Assembly: GCF_025532145.1 (NCBI RefSeq)
Contig: NZ_ARXS01000012.1
Coordinates: forward strand, 1-64,000
Reading direction: 5' to 3'
Origin: Alloalcanivorax balearicus MACL04
Lineage (GTDB): Bacteria; Pseudomonadota; Gammaproteobacteria; Pseudomonadales; Alcanivoracaceae
Length of the DNA stretch: 64,000 nt
Of this stretch, positions 54,882 through 64,000 are shown piece by piece. Under the pieces are notes generated by a model that saw only the letters and a program-made list of their open reading frames with translations, ran no database searches and had not been told where the DNA came from. A program made the translations under genes and the position numbers. Each line of letters begins with the position of its first letter. Within the stretch, counting starts at the first letter, position 1.

Positions 54882-54895
54882 TAACGTTAACGTCA
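54882..54895. promoter_or_regulatory. LiuR-like operator candidate upstream of the CMD gene
   Basis: Read on the minus strand as TGACGT-TA-ACGTTA, the site differs at one base per half from the liuR-upstream TTACGT-TT-ACGTAA. A 12-bp palindrome GTTAACGTTAAC (54880-54891) overlaps it. It is 42 bases upstream of the CMD start. Regulator identity is inference. Confidence 0.45.
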
Positions 54896-54947
54896 GGTTG
54901 ATGTCCATCCCTCGACGGCGGGACCGAGAGGTGCCGGGGAGTCACCC

Positions 54948-57900
54948 ATGACCCCGGACGCCCTGCCCTTCGCCGAACTACACTGCACCAGCGCCTTCAG
55001 CTTTCTCACCGGCGCCAGCCAGCCGGAGGAACTGGTGCAACGTGCCCACGAACTGGGCTACCGGGCTCTGGCGATCACCGATGACGCCTCCCTGGCCGGA
55101 GTGGTGCGGGCCTGGCGGGCGCACAAGGCATTGCGGGACGGCAGCGGCACCACCCTGAAACTGATCATTGGTAGCGCTTTCCATCTGGATACCGACCAGG
55201 GCGCACTGCATCTGGTGTTACTGGCCAGGAACCGGCGCGCCTACGGCGAAATCGCCACCTTGATCACCCAGGGACGGCGACGGGCGGAAAAAGGAAAATA
55301 CCAACTGCACTGGCGGGATCTGACACGGTTGGAGCGCCATGCCCTGTGTCTGTGGTTCCCTGCCGGCGACGGCCGCGATCCCCATCATGCCACCTTGCTC
55401 CAGGCCCATTTCGGCGATCGCTTCTGGCTTGCCTGCGAACTGCTGCAGGATCGTAACGACGCCCTCCACTATCAATATTGTCTGGCCTTGGCGCAACGTT
55501 TCGATCTGGCCATGAGCGCCGCCAACGATGTGCATTATCATCGCGCCGAGCGGCAAAGGCTGCAGGATGTGCTCACCGCTCTGCGGCTGAACACTTCGGT
55601 GTACGAGCTGGGCCGGCGCCGGTTCCAGAATGATCAGCGGCATCTGCGCCCGCTGGAAGCCCTGGCCGGAATTTACCCGGAAGCCCTGCTGCGCGAGGCG
55701 GCCTGGATCGCCGACCAGTGCGAGTTCGAGCTGGACGACATCCGCTACCAGTATCCGGAAGAAGTCGTGCCGCCGGGTCAGAACGCCGACGATTATCTGG
55801 CCGCCCTCACCCATCAAGGCGCCGCGCGACGTTATCCCGATGGCGTACCCGCCTCCGTACAGGCCCTGCTGGAGCGGGAGCTGGCGCTGATCCGTGAACT
55901 GGAATACGCCCATTACTTTCTCACCGTCCACGACATCGTCGCCTTCGCCCGCGGCCAGGGCATTCTTTGCCAGGGCCGCGGTTCCGCCGCCAATTCCGCG
56001 GTGTGTTACTGCCTCGGCGTCACCGAGGTGGACCCCGACCGCAGCCAGCTTCTGTTCGAGCGCTTCATTTCCAAGGAACGGCGGGAACCACCGGACATCG
56101 ACGTGGACTTCGAGCACGAGCGCCGCGAGGAGGTGATGCAGTACCTGTACCGCAAATACGGCCGGGACCGCGCCGCCCTGGCCGCCACCGTGATCCACTA
56201 CCGCACTCGCTCGGCGGTGCGCGACGTGGGCCGGGCGCTGGGCGTGGATCTGTCGATCATCGAGCGGCTCAGCGCCAATCTGGCCTGGTGGGACAAACCC
56301 GCCGATCTGCAGGAGCGGTTCCGTGAAGTGGGTCTGGGCGATACCGCCCTGGGCCGGCAGTACCGGGCGCTGGTGTTTGAACTGGTCGGCTTTCCCCGGC
56401 ATCTGTCCCAGCACGTGGGCGGTTTCGTCATTACCCGCGATCCGGTGCCCACGCTGGTGCCGGTGGAAAACGCCGCCATGGCCGATCGCACCGTGATTCA
56501 ATGGGACAAGGACGATCTGGAAGCCCTGGGGCTGATGAAGGTGGACGTACTGGCCCTGGGCATGCTCACCGCGATCCGCAAAACCCTGGATCTGGTCGGT
56601 CACTACCGCGGCCGGCCGCTGATCATGCAGGACATCCCCACCGAGGATCCCGCCACCTACGACATGCTCTGCAAGGGCAACAGTCTGGGGGTTTTTCAGG
56701 TGGAGTCCCGGGCGCAGATGAACATGCTGCCACGGCTGCGGCCACGCAAGTTCTACGATCTGGTTATCGAGGTGGCCATCGTCCGCCCCGGCCCGATTCA
56801 GGGCGACATGGTGCATCCCTATTTGCGCCGCCGCGACGGTCTGGAAGAACCCGATTACCCGGACCCGAAAGTGGAAGCGGTACTGAAACGCACCCTGGGC
56901 ATCCCCATCTTTCAGGAGCAGGTGATCCAACTGGTCATGGTGGCGGCGAAATTCTCCGGCGGCGAGGCGGATCAGTTACGCCGGGCCATGGCCCGCTGGG
57001 GCAAGAGCGGCGAGCTGATGCAGTTCCAGGACAAGGTGATCCAGGGCATGCGCGCCAACGGCTACAGTGAGGATTATGCCCAGCGCCTGTTCGAGCAAAT
57101 GAAGGGCTTCGGCGGCTACGGTTTCCCGGAATCCCACTCCGCCAGTTTCGCCCTGTTGGTGTATGTGTCCGCCTGGCTCAAACGCCATCACACCAGCGCC
57201 TTTTACTGCGGCTTGCTCAACAGCCTGCCGATGGGCTTTTACAGCCCCTCGCAAATCCTCCAGGACGCGCGCCGCCACGCCATTGAACTGCGCCCCCTGG
57301 ACGTACGGCACAGCCACTGGGACCACACTCTGGAAGAGACACAAAGACAAAAGCTCGGGGTACAGCCAGCCTTGCGGCTGGGCTTTCGTCAGTTGAAAGG
57401 GTTCAATCCGGAAGCCGCCGAGCGCCTGGTACAGGCCCGCGCCGAACGCCCCTTCAGCAGCGTGCGTGATCTGTGTCAGCGGGCTCGTCTCAATCAGCGG
57501 GAACGGGAAGCACTGGTGGCCGGTAACGCACTGCGCGCGCTCAGCGGCCACCGCCACCAGGGCCACTGGGAAATCCAGGGACTGGAAGCGCCACGCCCAT
57601 TGCTTGAAACGGAGCGCGGTACCGGCAAGGACCATGACGGGGTCTACCTCGACGCCCCTTCGGAGCACGCTGATCTGCTGCAGGATTACCGTCACCTGGG
57701 TCTGACCCTGGGCCGGCACCCCATGGCCCTGGTCCGCCATCTGCCCCGCTTTCGCGGCTGCCGCCGGGCACGGGAATTGAAGCGGGGCCGGCCGGGGCAA
57801 CTGATCCGGGTCGCCGGGCTGGTGACCAATCGGCAAAGACCCGGCTCCGCCAAAGGCGCGCTGTTCATGACACTGGAGGATGAGACCGGCAACACCAACG

Positions 57901-58082
57901 TGGTGATCTGGAATGCCATTCAGGAGCGGTTCCGCAAAACCCTGCTGCGCAGCCCTCTGGTGATCGTCAAAGGCACTCTGGAAATCAGTCCGGAAGGCAT
58001 CGTGCACCTGATGGCGGGAGCCTTGATCGACGCCGGTGATGCGCTGCGGGAATTGAATATCAAGTCGCGGGATTTTCGCTAA
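54948..58082 (+). CDS. dnaE2: Error-prone DNA polymerase DnaE2
   Basis: A 1044-residue C-family polymerase of the DnaE2/ImuC type. The PHP domain opens with AELHCTSAFSFLTGAS (about 9-24); polymerase motif PPDIDVDFE (about 381-389) holds the catalytic aspartates; the C-terminal OB domain has GLVTNRQRPGSAKGALFMTLEDE. It performs translesion synthesis with ImuA and ImuB. GGGGA precedes the ATG. No CTGT-N8-ACAG box is visible in the 107 bases upstream, unlike imuA. A bidirectional terminator follows the stop. Confidence 0.94.
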   Translation: MTPDALPFAELHCTSAFSFLTGASQPEELVQRAHELGYRALAITDDASLAGVVRAWRAHKALRDGSGTTLKLIIGSAFHLDTDQGALHLVLLARNRRAYGEIATLITQGRRRAEKGKYQLHWRDLTRLERHALCLWFPAGDGRDPHHATLLQAHFGDRFWLACELLQDRNDALHYQYCLALAQRFDLAMSAANDVHYHRAERQRLQDVLTALRLNTSVYELGRRRFQNDQRHLRPLEALAGIYPEALLREAAWIADQCEFELDDIRYQYPEEVVPPGQNADDYLAALTHQGAARRYPDGVPASVQALLERELALIRELEYAHYFLTVHDIVAFARGQGILCQGRGSAANSAVCYCLGVTEVDPDRSQLLFERFISKERREPPDIDVDFEHERREEVMQYLYRKYGRDRAALAATVIHYRTRSAVRDVGRALGVDLSIIERLSANLAWWDKPADLQERFREVGLGDTALGRQYRALVFELVGFPRHLSQHVGGFVITRDPVPTLVPVENAAMADRTVIQWDKDDLEALGLMKVDVLALGMLTAIRKTLDLVGHYRGRPLIMQDIPTEDPATYDMLCKGNSLGVFQVESRAQMNMLPRLRPRKFYDLVIEVAIVRPGPIQGDMVHPYLRRRDGLEEPDYPDPKVEAVLKRTLGIPIFQEQVIQLVMVAAKFSGGEADQLRRAMARWGKSGELMQFQDKVIQGMRANGYSEDYAQRLFEQMKGFGGYGFPESHSASFALLVYVSAWLKRHHTSAFYCGLLNSLPMGFYSPSQILQDARRHAIELRPLDVRHSHWDHTLEETQRQKLGVQPALRLGFRQLKGFNPEAAERLVQARAERPFSSVRDLCQRARLNQREREALVAGNALRALSGHRHQGHWEIQGLEAPRPLLETERGTGKDHDGVYLDAPSEHADLLQDYRHLGLTLGRHPMALVRHLPRFRGCRRARELKRGRPGQLIRVAGLVTNRQRPGSAKGALFMTLEDETGNTNVVIWNAIQERFRKTLLRSPLVIVKGTLEISPEGIVHLMAGALIDAGDALRELNIKSRDFR

Positions 58083-58110
58083 GGAGGCAGCAAGAGTATC
58101 CGCCCCAAAG

Positions 58111-58143
58111 CAAAAACCCCCGCTCAATGAGCGAGGGTTTTTG
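58111..58143. terminator. Bidirectional terminator between dnaE2 and tRNA-Glu
   Basis: AAAAACCCCCGCTC (from 58112) pairs with GAGCGAGGGTTTTT (to 58142) around the loop AATGA, with A- and T-runs on both sides. It can end dnaE2 on the plus strand and the tRNA transcript on the minus strand. Confidence 0.85.
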
Positions 58144-58146
58144 TAG

Positions 58147-58222
58147 TGGCGTCCCCTAGGGGAGTCGAACCCCTGTTACCGCCGTGAAAGGGCGGTGTCC
58201 TAGGCCACTAGACGAAGGGGAC
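58147..58222 (-). tRNA. tRNA-Glu (anticodon TTC)
   Basis: A 76-nt cloverleaf: acceptor GTCCCCT/AGGGGAC, D-arm, anticodon loop CTTTCAC with TTC, TPsiC-arm GGGGTTCGACTCCCC, encoded CCA. Read from the minus strand. It lies five bases beyond the tRNA-Ala gene and shares its promoter. Confidence 0.97.
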
Positions 58223-58227
58223 GTATT

Positions 58228-58303
<76 letters not shown>

Positions 58304-58345
58304 AGATTGTGACCACCGGTATGTGCGTCCCGTGTGGTGCGGCGT

Positions 58346-58373
58346 ATTCTACCCAGGGGCCCTATCCTGTCAA
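58346..58373 (-). promoter_or_regulatory. tRNA-Ala/tRNA-Glu promoter
   Basis: On the minus strand, TTGACA (58373-58368) and TAGAAT (58351-58346) are separated by 16 bases and followed by a GC-rich discriminator ACGCCGC, as in stable-RNA promoters. Confidence 0.75.
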
Positions 58374-58440
58374 GCACTTAGCGGCGGTTTTTCACGGTTT
58401 TTGCCCCGTCTGTTCATCCCTTGGTCAAATTGCCGGAATC

Positions 58441-59931
58441 TTAATCGGCCTGGGATAACAGCCCCGCATAGGCTTTCTCCAGCTTCTTGGTTTGCTTCTT
58501 GGAGACCCCGCCCAGCACCTCCACCGCGTGCCGCAATCGCGCCCGGCTGATATCCGCGCCCAGCAACCCCATGCTGTCCACCACCGAGAAACTGGCACTG
58601 GTGCCGGCGATGGCCACGAACACCGGAAACAGGAAGTCACGGATTTTCACATCCAGGGCATCCGCCAGGACTTTGGCGTCGGCGAACAGATTATCCCGGT
58701 TCCAGCTGCGCTGGGCCTCGCAGGACCAGAGGAAAAACTGCAGCCATTCCTTCATATCCTCGGTGCTGTACTGCTTATGCTCGAAATCCTGTTCACTGAT
58801 GGTGAGCATCCCGGAAAAACAGAAGCCGGCCTTGTCCACCACGTCACTCAGCGTTTCCACCCGCTGCTTGATGTGCGGCAGCACCTGCATCACGTAGTCC
58901 CGATTGAAAGCCCAGCCCATCAGTTGTTGCAGAAACTGTTCATCGGACAGGTCCCGCAGCCACTGGCCGTTGAGCCAGCTCAGTTTCTCCACGTCGAACA
59001 CCGGCCCGCCCAGGGACACGCGGTTGATGTCGAAAGCCGCTTCCATCTCACTCAGAGAGAAGCGCTCACGTTCATCGGGCATGGACCAGCCCATGCGACC
59101 GAGGTAGTTCACCAGCGCTTCCGGCAGGAAGCCCATGCGACGATAGAAATTGATACTGGTCGGGTTCTTGCGCTTGCTGAGCTTGGATTTGTCCGGATTA
59201 CGCAGTAGCGGCATGTGGCACAGCACCGGCATATCCCAGCCGAAATACTCATACAGCAGCTTGTGTTTCGGCGCGGAGTTCAGCCATTCCTCACCACGCA
59301 GCACATGAGTGATGCCCATCAGATGGTCATCCACCACATTGGCCAGATGATAGGTGGGCAGGCCATCGGATTTCAGCAGGACCTGCGCGTCGGCCAGGGC
59401 CCAATCCAGTTCCACGGTGCCGCGCAGCATGTCCTCGATGGCGCAGCGGCCATCCTCCGGCACCCGCATGCGAATCACGTAAGGCGCCCCTTCCGTTTCA
59501 CGGCGGGACTGTTCGGCTTCATCCAGCTCCAGATCACGGGGTTTCAATGCCCGGTTTTCACCGCTCTCCTTGATCCGGGCACGTAACGTGTCCAGTTCCT
59601 CGGCGCTGCGGTAGCACTTGAAGGCGTGGCCGGCCTGAACCAATTGCTCGGCGTACTGACGATAGATATCGCCGCGCTCACTTTGGCGGTAAGGCGCGTG
59701 AGGGCCACCGACGTCCGGCCCCTCGTCCCAATCCAGCCCCAGCCAGCGCAGGGAATCCAGGATCGCCTGCTCCGACTCCGCGGTGGAGCGCACCTGGTCG
59801 GTGTCCTCGATCCTGAGAATGAACTGACCACCGTGCTGACGGGCAAAGCAACGATTGAACAAAGCAATGTAGGCGGTGCCCACATGGGGATCGCCGGTGG
59901 GGGACGGGGCTACCCGGGTACGAACGGTCAT
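58441..59931 (-). CDS. gltX: Glutamyl-tRNA synthetase
   Basis: A 496-residue class I aminoacyl-tRNA synthetase. The HIGH equivalent is in [15 protein letters not shown] (about 9-23), and the KMSKS equivalent is KLSKRK. The C-terminal anticodon-binding helical domain is complete. GGAG lies upstream of the ATG at 59931; the longer frame is unsupported. It charges tRNA-Glu, and a tRNA-Glu gene lies downstream on the same strand. Confidence 0.96.
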   Translation of the reverse strand: MTVRTRVAPSPTGDPHVGTAYIALFNRCFARQHGGQFILRIEDTDQVRSTAESEQAILDSLRWLGLDWDEGPDVGGPHAPYRQSERGDIYRQYAEQLVQAGHAFKCYRSAEELDTLRARIKESGENRALKPRDLELDEAEQSRRETEGAPYVIRMRVPEDGRCAIEDMLRGTVELDWALADAQVLLKSDGLPTYHLANVVDDHLMGITHVLRGEEWLNSAPKHKLLYEYFGWDMPVLCHMPLLRNPDKSKLSKRKNPTSINFYRRMGFLPEALVNYLGRMGWSMPDERERFSLSEMEAAFDINRVSLGGPVFDVEKLSWLNGQWLRDLSDEQFLQQLMGWAFNRDYVMQVLPHIKQRVETLSDVVDKAGFCFSGMLTISEQDFEHKQYSTEDMKEWLQFFLWSCEAQRSWNRDNLFADAKVLADALDVKIRDFLFPVFVAIAGTSASFSVVDSMGLLGADISRARLRHAVEVLGGVSKKQTKKLEKAYAGLLSQAD

Positions 59932-60147
59932 GACAACTCCACGGCCGGAAAAAGGCGGCATTATACGGCATTTGCCGGCACGCCGACATGCTATTCACCC
60001 GCCGCGGGCCGCTCGAACAGCGCCTTCCCCATTTGACAAAAAACGGCAACAGGAGGACCTTTTTGTATCCGGTCCGTCTGATAATCAATCCATACTGGCC
60101 GGCTTTGACGCTGTTACTTTCTTCGCCGTAATCAAGGAGGGCCTGAA

Positions 60148-60564
60148 ATGAAAGTACTACTGACCGCCGCGCTGCTGGTGCTGGCACCGTTCGCCACCGC
60201 CATCGAGCGCACTCCCGCGCCGCCCGAAGCCGAAGTGTATTTCATCACGCCGCAGGACGGCGACACCGTCTCCGGGCCGGTCACCGTGAAATTCGGTCTC
60301 AAAGGCATGGGCGTGGCCCCCGCCGGCGTCACCCAGGACAACACCGGGCACCACCACCTCCTGGTGGATCTGAAGGAGGCGGTGAACGAGGATCAACCTC
60401 TGCCCAGCAATGACAACGTGCGCCATTTCGGCGGCGGCCAGACCGAAACCACGCTGGATCTGCCACCGGGCGAACATACCCTGCAACTGATCATGGGCGA
60501 TGCCCGACACGTGCCGTTCGAGCCTTCCATCACCAGCGAGGAAATCACCATCACGGTGAAATAA
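60148..60564 (+). CDS. DUF4399-family secreted protein
   Basis: A 138-residue protein with a signal peptide (MKVLLTAALLVLAPFATA) followed by the DUF4399 core: VYFITPQDGDTVSGPVTVKFGLKGM, GHHHLLVD and GEHTLQLIMGD. The function of the domain is unknown; it resembles a small immunoglobulin-like fold with a conserved His cluster. AAGGAGG precedes the ATG. It is a single gene, divergent from gltX. Confidence 0.85.
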   Translation: MKVLLTAALLVLAPFATAIERTPAPPEAEVYFITPQDGDTVSGPVTVKFGLKGMGVAPAGVTQDNTGHHHLLVDLKEAVNEDQPLPSNDNVRHFGGGQTETTLDLPPGEHTLQLIMGDARHVPFEPSITSEEITITVK

Positions 60565-60617
60565 ATCGCTGCCGCGGCGGGGCATTCCACCTCGCCGCAG
60601 TATTCCTTTCTCCGGGG

Positions 60618-61472
60618 TCAGCGCAACAGCAGGTGCGGCACCCTCGCCTCTCGCAGCATTTCATTGGTGGTACTGCCCAGCAGGAATTCCCGGATACGGG
60701 AATGGCCGTAAGCCCCCATCACCAGCAGCTCGATACCATGCTCCTGTTGATAACGATGTAATGCCGGCTCCACCTCGCCTTCCAGGATGGAAGTGAAGAC
60801 CTGATGACCGCCGGCGGACAAGCGTTCCCCGGCCCAGGCCAGTTCTTCGTGACGGGCATGCTGGCCATCATCAACGGTCACCAGATGACAATCCAGACCA
60901 CGGAACAGCGGACTGGCGGCCAGCATTTCCACCCCCTTGCGGCAAGTATCACTGCCATCGAACGCCAGCATGATCACCTCGGGTTCGGCGAACGTCTCGG
61001 GCACTACCAGTATCGGCCGGTAGACCGCTCGAACCACCCGCTCCACGTTGTCCCCCACTTTGGCGGACGCCCCCTGATGCTCGGTGCCCTGCCGCCCGAT
61101 CACCAGCAGACGGGTCTCGTCCTGAAGCGCCAGCAGGCTTTCCAACAAGTCCCCATGGCGTTGCTGCAACTCCGGATCGTCGATGCCTTTGTCCATCGCC
61201 CGGGCCTTGGCCGCGTCCAGCATCAATTTTCCCTGCTCCATGGCCACCCGGTTACGGCGGGCATCCAGATCGGCCAGCTCTTCCATCAAATGTTCACGGG
61301 CGCCCAGGCTCAAGGACCCGCTCAAGTCCGTGGGCGTGCTCGGATAACGTTGCTGGTCAAGCACATGCAGCAGCTTCAGCGGCGCGTCCAGGCGCCGGCT
61401 GGCCCAAACCCCGGCATCGCATACCGCGCTGGCGGCCACTGACCCATCAATACAGGCAACGACTTTGCTCAT
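60618..61472 (-). CDS. UspE-like tandem universal stress protein
   Basis: A 284-residue protein with two Usp domains (about 1-150 and 150-284). The ATP-binding type glycine pattern is clearer in the second half (GAYGHSRIREFLLGSTTNEMLR). Tandem Usp proteins like UspE respond to stress and growth arrest. Its ATG follows the SulP stop by ten bases, and GAGGAAAAC precedes it, so it is co-transcribed with the transporter. Confidence 0.88.
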   Translation of the reverse strand: MSKVVACIDGSVAASAVCDAGVWASRRLDAPLKLLHVLDQQRYPSTPTDLSGSLSLGAREHLMEELADLDARRNRVAMEQGKLMLDAAKARAMDKGIDDPELQQRHGDLLESLLALQDETRLLVIGRQGTEHQGASAKVGDNVERVVRAVYRPILVVPETFAEPEVIMLAFDGSDTCRKGVEMLAASPLFRGLDCHLVTVDDGQHARHEELAWAGERLSAGGHQVFTSILEGEVEPALHRYQQEHGIELLVMGAYGHSRIREFLLGSTTNEMLREARVPHLLLR

Positions 61473-61482
61473 GTTGTTTTCC

Positions 61483-62961
61483 TCAATGTCCGCCCATCAG
61501 TTTTTCCACGGCGTCCGGCTTATCGTGTACCGCGTATTTGTCCACCAGAGTGGCACTGGCCTCATTAAGGCCGATCAGCTCCACATCGGTGCCTTCCCGG
61601 CGGAATTTGATGATCGCCTTGTCCAGAGCACCAATGGCGGTGATATCCCAAAAGTGGGCCCGATGTACATCGATAACCACTTTCTCCAGGGCCTCACGAA
61701 AATCGAAAGCGTCCAGGAACTGTTCCGATGAGGTGAAAAACACCTGCCCCACCACATGATAGGTACGTTCGCCAGGAGCGTCCTGTTCCGAACGCACATA
61801 AAACACCCGCCCGACTTTATTGGCGTAGAGCAGCGCGCTCAGCACCACGCCAACGGCAACACCCAGGGCCAGGTTATGAGTGAGCACGGTGACCACCACG
61901 GTGGCCAGCATGACGATGGTGCTGCTGGGCGGATGGCGGCGCAGGTTCACCAGCGATTCCCAACTGAATGTACCAATGGACACCATGATCATCACCGCCA
62001 CCAGCGCGGCCATCGGAATCCGTGACACATGATCGCCAAGAAACACCACCAGGATCAGCAACACCACACCGGCCACCAGCGTGGACAAGCGGGTACGGCC
62101 ACCGGATTTCACATTGATCATGGACTGGCCAATCATCGCGCAGCCGGCCATGCCGCCAAAGAAGCCGGCGACGATATTGGCGATGCCCTGCCCCTTGCAC
62201 TCGCGGTTTTTATTGCTCTCGGTGTCGGTCAGTTCATCGATGATGGCGGCGGTCATCATCGACTCCAGCAGCCCCACTATCGCCAACGTCAGGGATACCG
62301 GGAAAATGATCTTCAGGGTCTCCAGGGTCAACGGGATATCCGGTAGCAGGAATACCGGCAGGCTATCCGGCAGGTCGCCCTTATCCCCCACGGTGGGGAC
62401 GTCCCAGCCCAGCGCCACGCACAACACGGTAAGACCGATGATGCAGATCAAGGGCGAAGGCACCGATTTGGTCAACAACGGAAACAGATAAATAATCCCC
62501 AGGCCGCCGATGACCAACGGGTAGACCAGCCACGGCACGTCCACCAGTTCCTTGAGCTGGGCCATGAAGATCAGGATCGCCAGAGCGTTGACGAAGCCGG
62601 TGATCACCGACCGGGACACGAATCGCATCAATTGTCCCAGCTTCAGAAAGCCAGCAACGATTTGCAGCACCCCGGCCAGAATCGTCGCCGCCAGCAGATA
62701 CTGCAGGCCATGCTCCTTGACCAGGGTCACCATCACCAGCGCCATGGCGCCGGTAGCGGCGGAAATCATGCCGGGCCGGCCACCGGCGAAGGCGGTGACC
62801 ACGGCAATACAGAACGATGCGTAAAGACCCACTTTGGGGTCTACCTCGGCGATGATGGAAAAGGCGATGGCCTCGGGGATCAGCGCCAGCGCCACGACAA
62901 TGCCGGCGAGCACGTCCGCGCGAACATTGCTGAACCAATGCTCTTTAAGGGAAGCAATCAT
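61483..62961 (-). CDS. SulP-family anion transporter with STAS domain
   Basis: A 492-residue SLC26A/SulP membrane protein: ten to twelve helices with the SulP signature in the first repeat ([21 protein letters not shown]) and a C-terminal STAS domain (about 375-492; [33 protein letters not shown]). It may carry sulfate, bicarbonate or another anion. The start at ATG 62961 gives a usual N-terminus; the frame opens to 63075 and could start at TTG with an added hydrophobic stretch. It is followed by usp. The pair suggests stress-regulated anion uptake. Confidence 0.86.
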   Translation of the reverse strand: MIASLKEHWFSNVRADVLAGIVVALALIPEAIAFSIIAEVDPKVGLYASFCIAVVTAFAGGRPGMISAATGAMALVMVTLVKEHGLQYLLAATILAGVLQIVAGFLKLGQLMRFVSRSVITGFVNALAILIFMAQLKELVDVPWLVYPLVIGGLGIIYLFPLLTKSVPSPLICIIGLTVLCVALGWDVPTVGDKGDLPDSLPVFLLPDIPLTLETLKIIFPVSLTLAIVGLLESMMTAAIIDELTDTESNKNRECKGQGIANIVAGFFGGMAGCAMIGQSMINVKSGGRTRLSTLVAGVVLLILVVFLGDHVSRIPMAALVAVMIMVSIGTFSWESLVNLRRHPPSSTIVMLATVVVTVLTHNLALGVAVGVVLSALLYANKVGRVFYVRSEQDAPGERTYHVVGQVFFTSSEQFLDAFDFREALEKVVIDVHRAHFWDITAIGALDKAIIKFRREGTDVELIGLNEASATLVDKYAVHDKPDAVEKLMGGH

Positions 62962-63348
62962 TAACGGAAAACCCCATGTACGTATGCAAAAAACAACACC
63001 ACAAAAGGCGGCAACAAAAATTGCCTGAAGCAATTTGGGCATAAAAACAGGCGATAAATCGCGAATACGGGACAACGGTCCCGCGGGAACCAGGAAGTTC
63101 CGGGGATGAACACCGTCGGGCCGGCGCGAGAAGCACCTGCCGGGTGTCGGAAGATCCGCGCGCTAGGGCGGAGTCAGGCCATCAAGGATGGCGGAGGAAT
63201 GCGAATGAAACATGAAAATCAGACATTACCCGTCATGGAAGGCGGCGCAGTCTACCAGCCCGGGCCGGTTATTCCCACCTCGGATCCGGTTTTGTCTCAC
63301 ACCGGCACCGTGCGATAATGCGTGCCCTGCTGTCGTTGTTACCGTCCC
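62962..63348. other. Divergent leader region between sulP and dusA
   Basis: No large gene. It contains short hairpins AAATTGC-CTGAA-GCAATTT (about 63018-63038), GCGAT-AA-ATCGC (about 63052-63063) and GGGAC-AACG-GTCCC (about 63069-63083), and repeated GGA words from 63084 to 63198. A short frame with a good ribosome binding site is listed separately. No riboswitch family was recognised. Confidence 0.4.
63205..63318 (+). CDS. Possible 37-residue peptide upstream of dusA
   Basis: A 37-codon frame beginning MKHENQTLPVMEGGAVY and ending GTVR, with GGAGG (63193-63197) seven bases before the ATG. It could be a leader peptide or a chance ORF. Confidence 0.25.
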   Translation: MKHENQTLPVMEGGAVYQPGPVIPTSDPVLSHTGTVR

Positions 63349-64000
63349 ATGCTCCCATCCCAACGCCTCGCCCCCGGTCCCGACCGGCGCCTTTCGGTGG
63401 CGCCGATGATGGACTACACCACTCGCGACTACCGCTATCTGGCGCGGCTGATCAGTCGTCACACGCTGCTGTACACGGAAATGGTGGTGGCCCAGGCGGT
63501 GATCCATGGTGATCGCGAGCGGCTGCTGGGCTTCGATGACGCCGAGCACCCGGTGGCGGTGCAACTGGGCGGCAGCGATCCGGCGCAGCTGGCGGAAGCC
63601 GCGCGTATCTGTGCCGACTATGGCTACGACGAGATCAATCTGAATGTGGGCTGCCCCTCGGACCGGGTGCAGCAGGGCAAGATCGGCGCGGTGCTGATGG
63701 CGGAGCCGGATCTGGTGGCCCGCTGCGTGGAGGCCATGGCCCGGGTCAGCCCGGTGCCGGTCACGGTGAAGACCCGCATCGGTATCGATGATCAGGACGA
63801 CTATCCGTTCCTGCAACGCTTCGTCGCCCGCATGGATTCCGCCGGCTGCCGCAGTCTGACCATTCACGCCCGCAAGGCCATCCTCAATGGCCTGTCGCCG
63901 AAGGAGAACCGGGAAATTCCCCCGTTGATCTATGAGCGGGCCTACGCCATCAAGCAGGCCTTCCCGCATCTTGAGGTCATTCTCAACGGCGGCCTGCGCG
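63349..64000 (+). CDS. dusA: tRNA-dihydrouridine synthase DusA (5' part)
   Basis: The first 217 codons of a Dus-family flavoenzyme; the rest lies outside the window. It starts at ATG 63349 with [20 protein letters not shown], and the catalytic cysteine is in [37 protein letters not shown] matches DusA rather than DusB or DusC. It reduces uridine 20/20a in tRNA with FMN and NADPH. No clear ribosome binding site is seen. Confidence 0.93.
   Translation, partial: MLPSQRLAPGPDRRLSVAPMMDYTTRDYRYLARLISRHTLLYTEMVVAQAVIHGDRERLLGFDDAEHPVAVQLGGSDPAQLAEAARICADYGYDEINLNVGCPSDRVQQGKIGAVLMAEPDLVARCVEAMARVSPVPVTVKTRIGIDDQDDYPFLQRFVARMDSAGCRSLTIHARKAILNGLSPKENREIPPLIYERAYAIKQAFPHLEVILNGGLR

Noticed and set aside
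54841-54947. LexA box for dnaE2
   Set aside because: No CTGT-N8-ACAG or near match is present; the obvious palindrome there is GTTAACGTTAAC, which is unrelated.
55218-56930. 570-codon open frame on the minus strand inside dnaE2
   Set aside because: Antisense shadow of a confirmed polymerase gene; its composition is that of a reversed codon pattern and it lacks a ribosome binding site or family match.

Overview
The window is 64 kb of GC-rich, densely coded chromosome from a gammaproteobacterium. The closest fit I can offer is the Alcanivorax/Alloalcanivorax group (Alcanivoracaceae), an inference from the mix of lipid and acyl-CoA genes, a bacterial acyl-CoA-binding protein, a phasin-like protein, the Liu leucine pathway, the ImuA-ImuB-DnaE2 mutasome and the protein sequences. 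No rRNA or species marker is present. About 58 protein genes and two tRNAs are supported. No CRISPR array, prophage, integrase or transposase was seen, so this is mostly core genome with many intergenic palindromic repeats.

Layout. 0.4-6 kb: a DHA2 drug exporter, a TetR regulator divergent from a hotdog thioesterase with a near-perfect palindromic operator between them, and a LysR regulator divergent from a Tat-exported sulfatase. 6-11.7 kb: a lipoprotein hydrolase, a tightly coupled glycosyltransferase / DUF2334 deacetylase / flippase-like operon, and mtfA. 12-17.3 kb: small membrane proteins, a DMT exporter, a one-piece SecD-SecF fusion and acyl-CoA-binding protein. 17.4-26 kb: a membrane GAF protein, an acyltransferase/thioesterase pair, hrpB, GST with a divergent LysR, and a GMC oxidoreductase carrying a four-cysteine cluster. 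26-33 kb: an orphan RHH protein, an Lgt-like membrane protein, the bolA-trhO-modA-modB-modC run, and a carboxylesterase. 33-39 kb: phasin, mdh, then a minus-strand group (hybrid kinase, NAD(P)-binding protein, rraA, CBS protein).

39-48 kb: the leucine/isovalerate operon liuR-liuA-liuB-liuC-liuD followed by acetoacetyl-CoA synthetase. liuR has a LiuR-type operator and may be leaderless; HMG-CoA lyase (liuE) is absent from the cluster. 48-51.8 kb: thioesterase, lipoprotein, and a two-gene GMC dehydrogenase with a Tat-type small subunit. 51.8-58 kb: imuA-imuB behind a perfect LexA box, then an ~890-bp interruption carrying repeats and a divergent AhpD/CMD-family gene, then dnaE2. 58-64 kb: tRNA-Glu, tRNA-Ala and gltX, a DUF4399 protein, a UspE-like/SulP pair, and the 5' part of dusA, cut by the window edge.

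The points most worth a second look are: (1) intergenic palindromes whose long self-complementary arms differ in sequence while the centre is conserved; (2) a LiuR-like site upstream of the CMD gene that splits the mutasome operon; (3) the TetR operator lying over a promoter; (4) a 28-bp perfect inverted repeat; (5) the glycosyltransferase-deacetylase-flippase cassette. I did not find a clearly new defence or mobile system.
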